From contig NZ_BAEH01000128.1 in assembly GCF_000241305.1 (NCBI RefSeq), positions 1 to 34,881 on the forward strand: a stretch of 34,881 bases of DNA. The letters are read 5' to 3'. A model generated the notes under the pieces. That model had not been told where the DNA came from, did not search any database, and saw nothing but the letters and a program-made list of their open reading frames with translations. This DNA is from Gordonia effusa NBRC 100432 (GTDB lineage Bacteria > Actinomycetota > Actinomycetes > Mycobacteriales > Mycobacteriaceae). How positions within the stretch are numbered: position 1 is the stretch's first letter; each line of letters starts with the position of its first letter. The position numbers were made by a program, and so were the translations under genes. Of this stretch, positions 33,671-34,881 are shown piece after piece.

Positions 33671-34881
33671 CAGAAGATCCCCTCGCCGATAGTCGGCGCG
33701 GCGTCGAGTACGGCTGACTCGACAGCGATGTTGAGCGCGTCCAGACCGCCCGCGGGAATATCGGCCAAACCCGCTGCGACGTCGAGAAAACGCTTCTGCT
33801 CATCAACCTCGACTACGCCGTTGGCGAGACCGGTAAATTTCGCGACATACTGCTCACGTCCAAAAGGCCGGGCACCCAACGGATGAGCGTCTGCGACCGC
33901 AAGTTCGTCGGTGATCACGCTGCCGTCGCGCATGGTGATGACCGCGCGAGCACCAAATGCCTTTTCGTGCGGATCCTCCGAGTGATAGCGGCGCGTCCAC
34001 TCCGGGTCTTCGACGGTGGAGATCTTATTCCACAGCGCGATCGTGTCCGGACGCGAAGCACGCTCGGGCGCATAGGATTTCACGTGATCCCAGGCGCCGT
34101 CCTGCAGAGCGACGGCGAAAATGTACATCACCGAGTGGTCGAGTGTCTCCCGGCTAGCCGCCGGATCGAATTTCTGCGGGTCGTTCGAGCCGGTGCCGAT
34201 GACCACATGGGTGTGATTGGACGTATGCAGCACAATCGATTCGATGTCGTCGATATGCGGGATATGCGCGCGCATCCGACGCGCGAGGTCAATCGGCGCC
34301 TGGCTCTGGTATTCGGCCGAATGTTCTTTGGTGTAGCTCTCGAGGATGGCTCGCTTCGGCTCACCGAGGTCGGGGAGCGGCACGACGTATTCACCTTCGG
34401 GGCCGTCGAGTAGCCAGGCGATCACTCCGTCTTCGCCCTCCCAGATCGGCGCCGGAGCACCCTCACCGCGCATCGCACGGTCGACCGCCTCGATGGCCAC
34501 CTTGCCCGCGTAGGCCGGAGCGAAGGCTTTCCAACTCGAAATCTGGCCCTTCCGCGACTGTCGCGTCGCGGTGGTCAGATGCAGAGCTTGCCCGATCGCC
34601 TGGTAAATCGTCTCGACATCCAAGCCGAGCATCGTGCCAAGACCTGCCGCAACTGACGGTCCCAAGTGTGCGACGTGGTCAATCTTGTGCTTATGCAACG
34701 AGATTGACCGGACCAGATCGATCTGAACTTCATAGGCGGTCGCCAGGCCACGAATCAGGTCCGCGCCGCCGATTCCCTTGTGCTGAGCTACGGCGACCAG
34801 CGGCGGAATGTTGTCGCCCGGATGCGAGTACTCGGCGGCCAAAAAGGTGTCGTGGAAGTCGAGTTCGCGTACCGCGACTCC
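33670..34881 (-). CDS. prpD: 2-methylcitrate dehydratase, partial
   Basis: The C-terminal 403 residues of a MmgE/PrpD-family dehydratase, cut by the window edge; the reading frame is open to the last base (first residues visible [23 protein letters not shown]). Full-length PrpD is about 500 residues, so roughly 100 are missing. Visible features: [70 protein letters not shown] and [15 protein letters not shown]. It dehydrates 2-methylcitrate to 2-methylaconitate. It is the first visible gene of the prpDBC-pyc operon, whose promoter lies outside the window. Confidence 0.95.
   Translation of the reverse strand, partial: GVAVRELDFHDTFLAAEYSHPGDNIPPLVAVAQHKGIGGADLIRGLATAYEVQIDLVRSISLHKHKIDHVAHLGPSVAAGLGTMLGLDVETIYQAIGQALHLTTATRQSRKGQISSWKAFAPAYAGKVAIEAVDRAMRGEGAPAPIWEGEDGVIAWLLDGPEGEYVVPLPDLGEPKRAILESYTKEHSAEYQSQAPIDLARRMRAHIPHIDDIESIVLHTSNHTHVVIGTGSNDPQKFDPAASRETLDHSVMYIFAVALQDGAWDHVKSYAPERASRPDTIALWNKISTVEDPEWTRRYHSEDPHEKAFGARAVITMRDGSVITDELAVADAHPLGARPFGREQYVAKFTGLANGVVEVDEQKRFLDVAAGLADIPAGGLDALNIAVESAVLDAAPTIGEGIF

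Overview
The window looks like chromosome from a high-GC, mycolic-acid-producing actinobacterium (order Mycobacteriales). The cobalamin-controlled metE, the intergenic repeat style and the gene content suggest Gordonia or a close relative, but the genus is inference. The backbone follows, as I recall it, the Mycobacterium tuberculosis block Rv3274c to Rv3285: fadE25, purE, purK, a GtrA protein, a PH-domain membrane protein, birA, accD5, accE5, maf, sseA, a SufE protein and accA3. Extra genes are inserted at several points in this conserved frame.

Layout. 1-4.5 kb: fadE25 (minus); a TetR regulator with repeated GGCACnnnGTGCC palindromes in front of itself and of fadE25; a deazaflavin-type nitroreductase, a dienelactone hydrolase and a GNAT protein (plus). 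4.1-11.2 kb: purK-purE-DinB-like operon (minus), GtrA (plus), a PH-domain/response regulator/sensor kinase operon (minus), a YG-repeat membrane protein (plus) and birA (minus). 11.3-13.8 kb: accD5-accE5-maf. 14.1-22.9 kb: an accessory block of four condensation/PapA-type acyltransferases and one exported antigen-85-like mycolyltransferase, lying on both sides of sseA-sufE. 23.0-24.8 kb: accA3. 24.8-25.9 kb: intergenic repeats, a small GNAT-like protein and a cobalamin riboswitch. 25.9-28.1 kb: metE. 28.2-34.9 kb (minus): prpD (cut by the window edge), prpB, prpC and pyc, apparently one operon.

How the genes may work together. AccA3, AccD5, AccE5 and BirA form and biotinylate an acyl-CoA carboxylase that makes (methyl)malonyl-CoA. 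The prpDBC operon is the other outlet for propionyl-CoA, and Pyc in the same operon can turn the pyruvate produced back into the oxaloacetate the cycle consumes. The most unusual part is the acyltransferase/mycolyltransferase block inside the carboxylase locus. It has the enzyme types expected for building and finishing an acylated cell-envelope lipid, yet the window contains no polyketide synthase, FadD ligase or MmpL transporter. The product cannot be read from sequence alone.

At the DNA level there are three long palindromes placed directly after stop codons (two are copies of one family and bracket the riboswitch-metE unit), a tandem repeat region after accA3, and an unusual maf start. 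No tRNA, rRNA, CRISPR array, transposase or integrase was seen.
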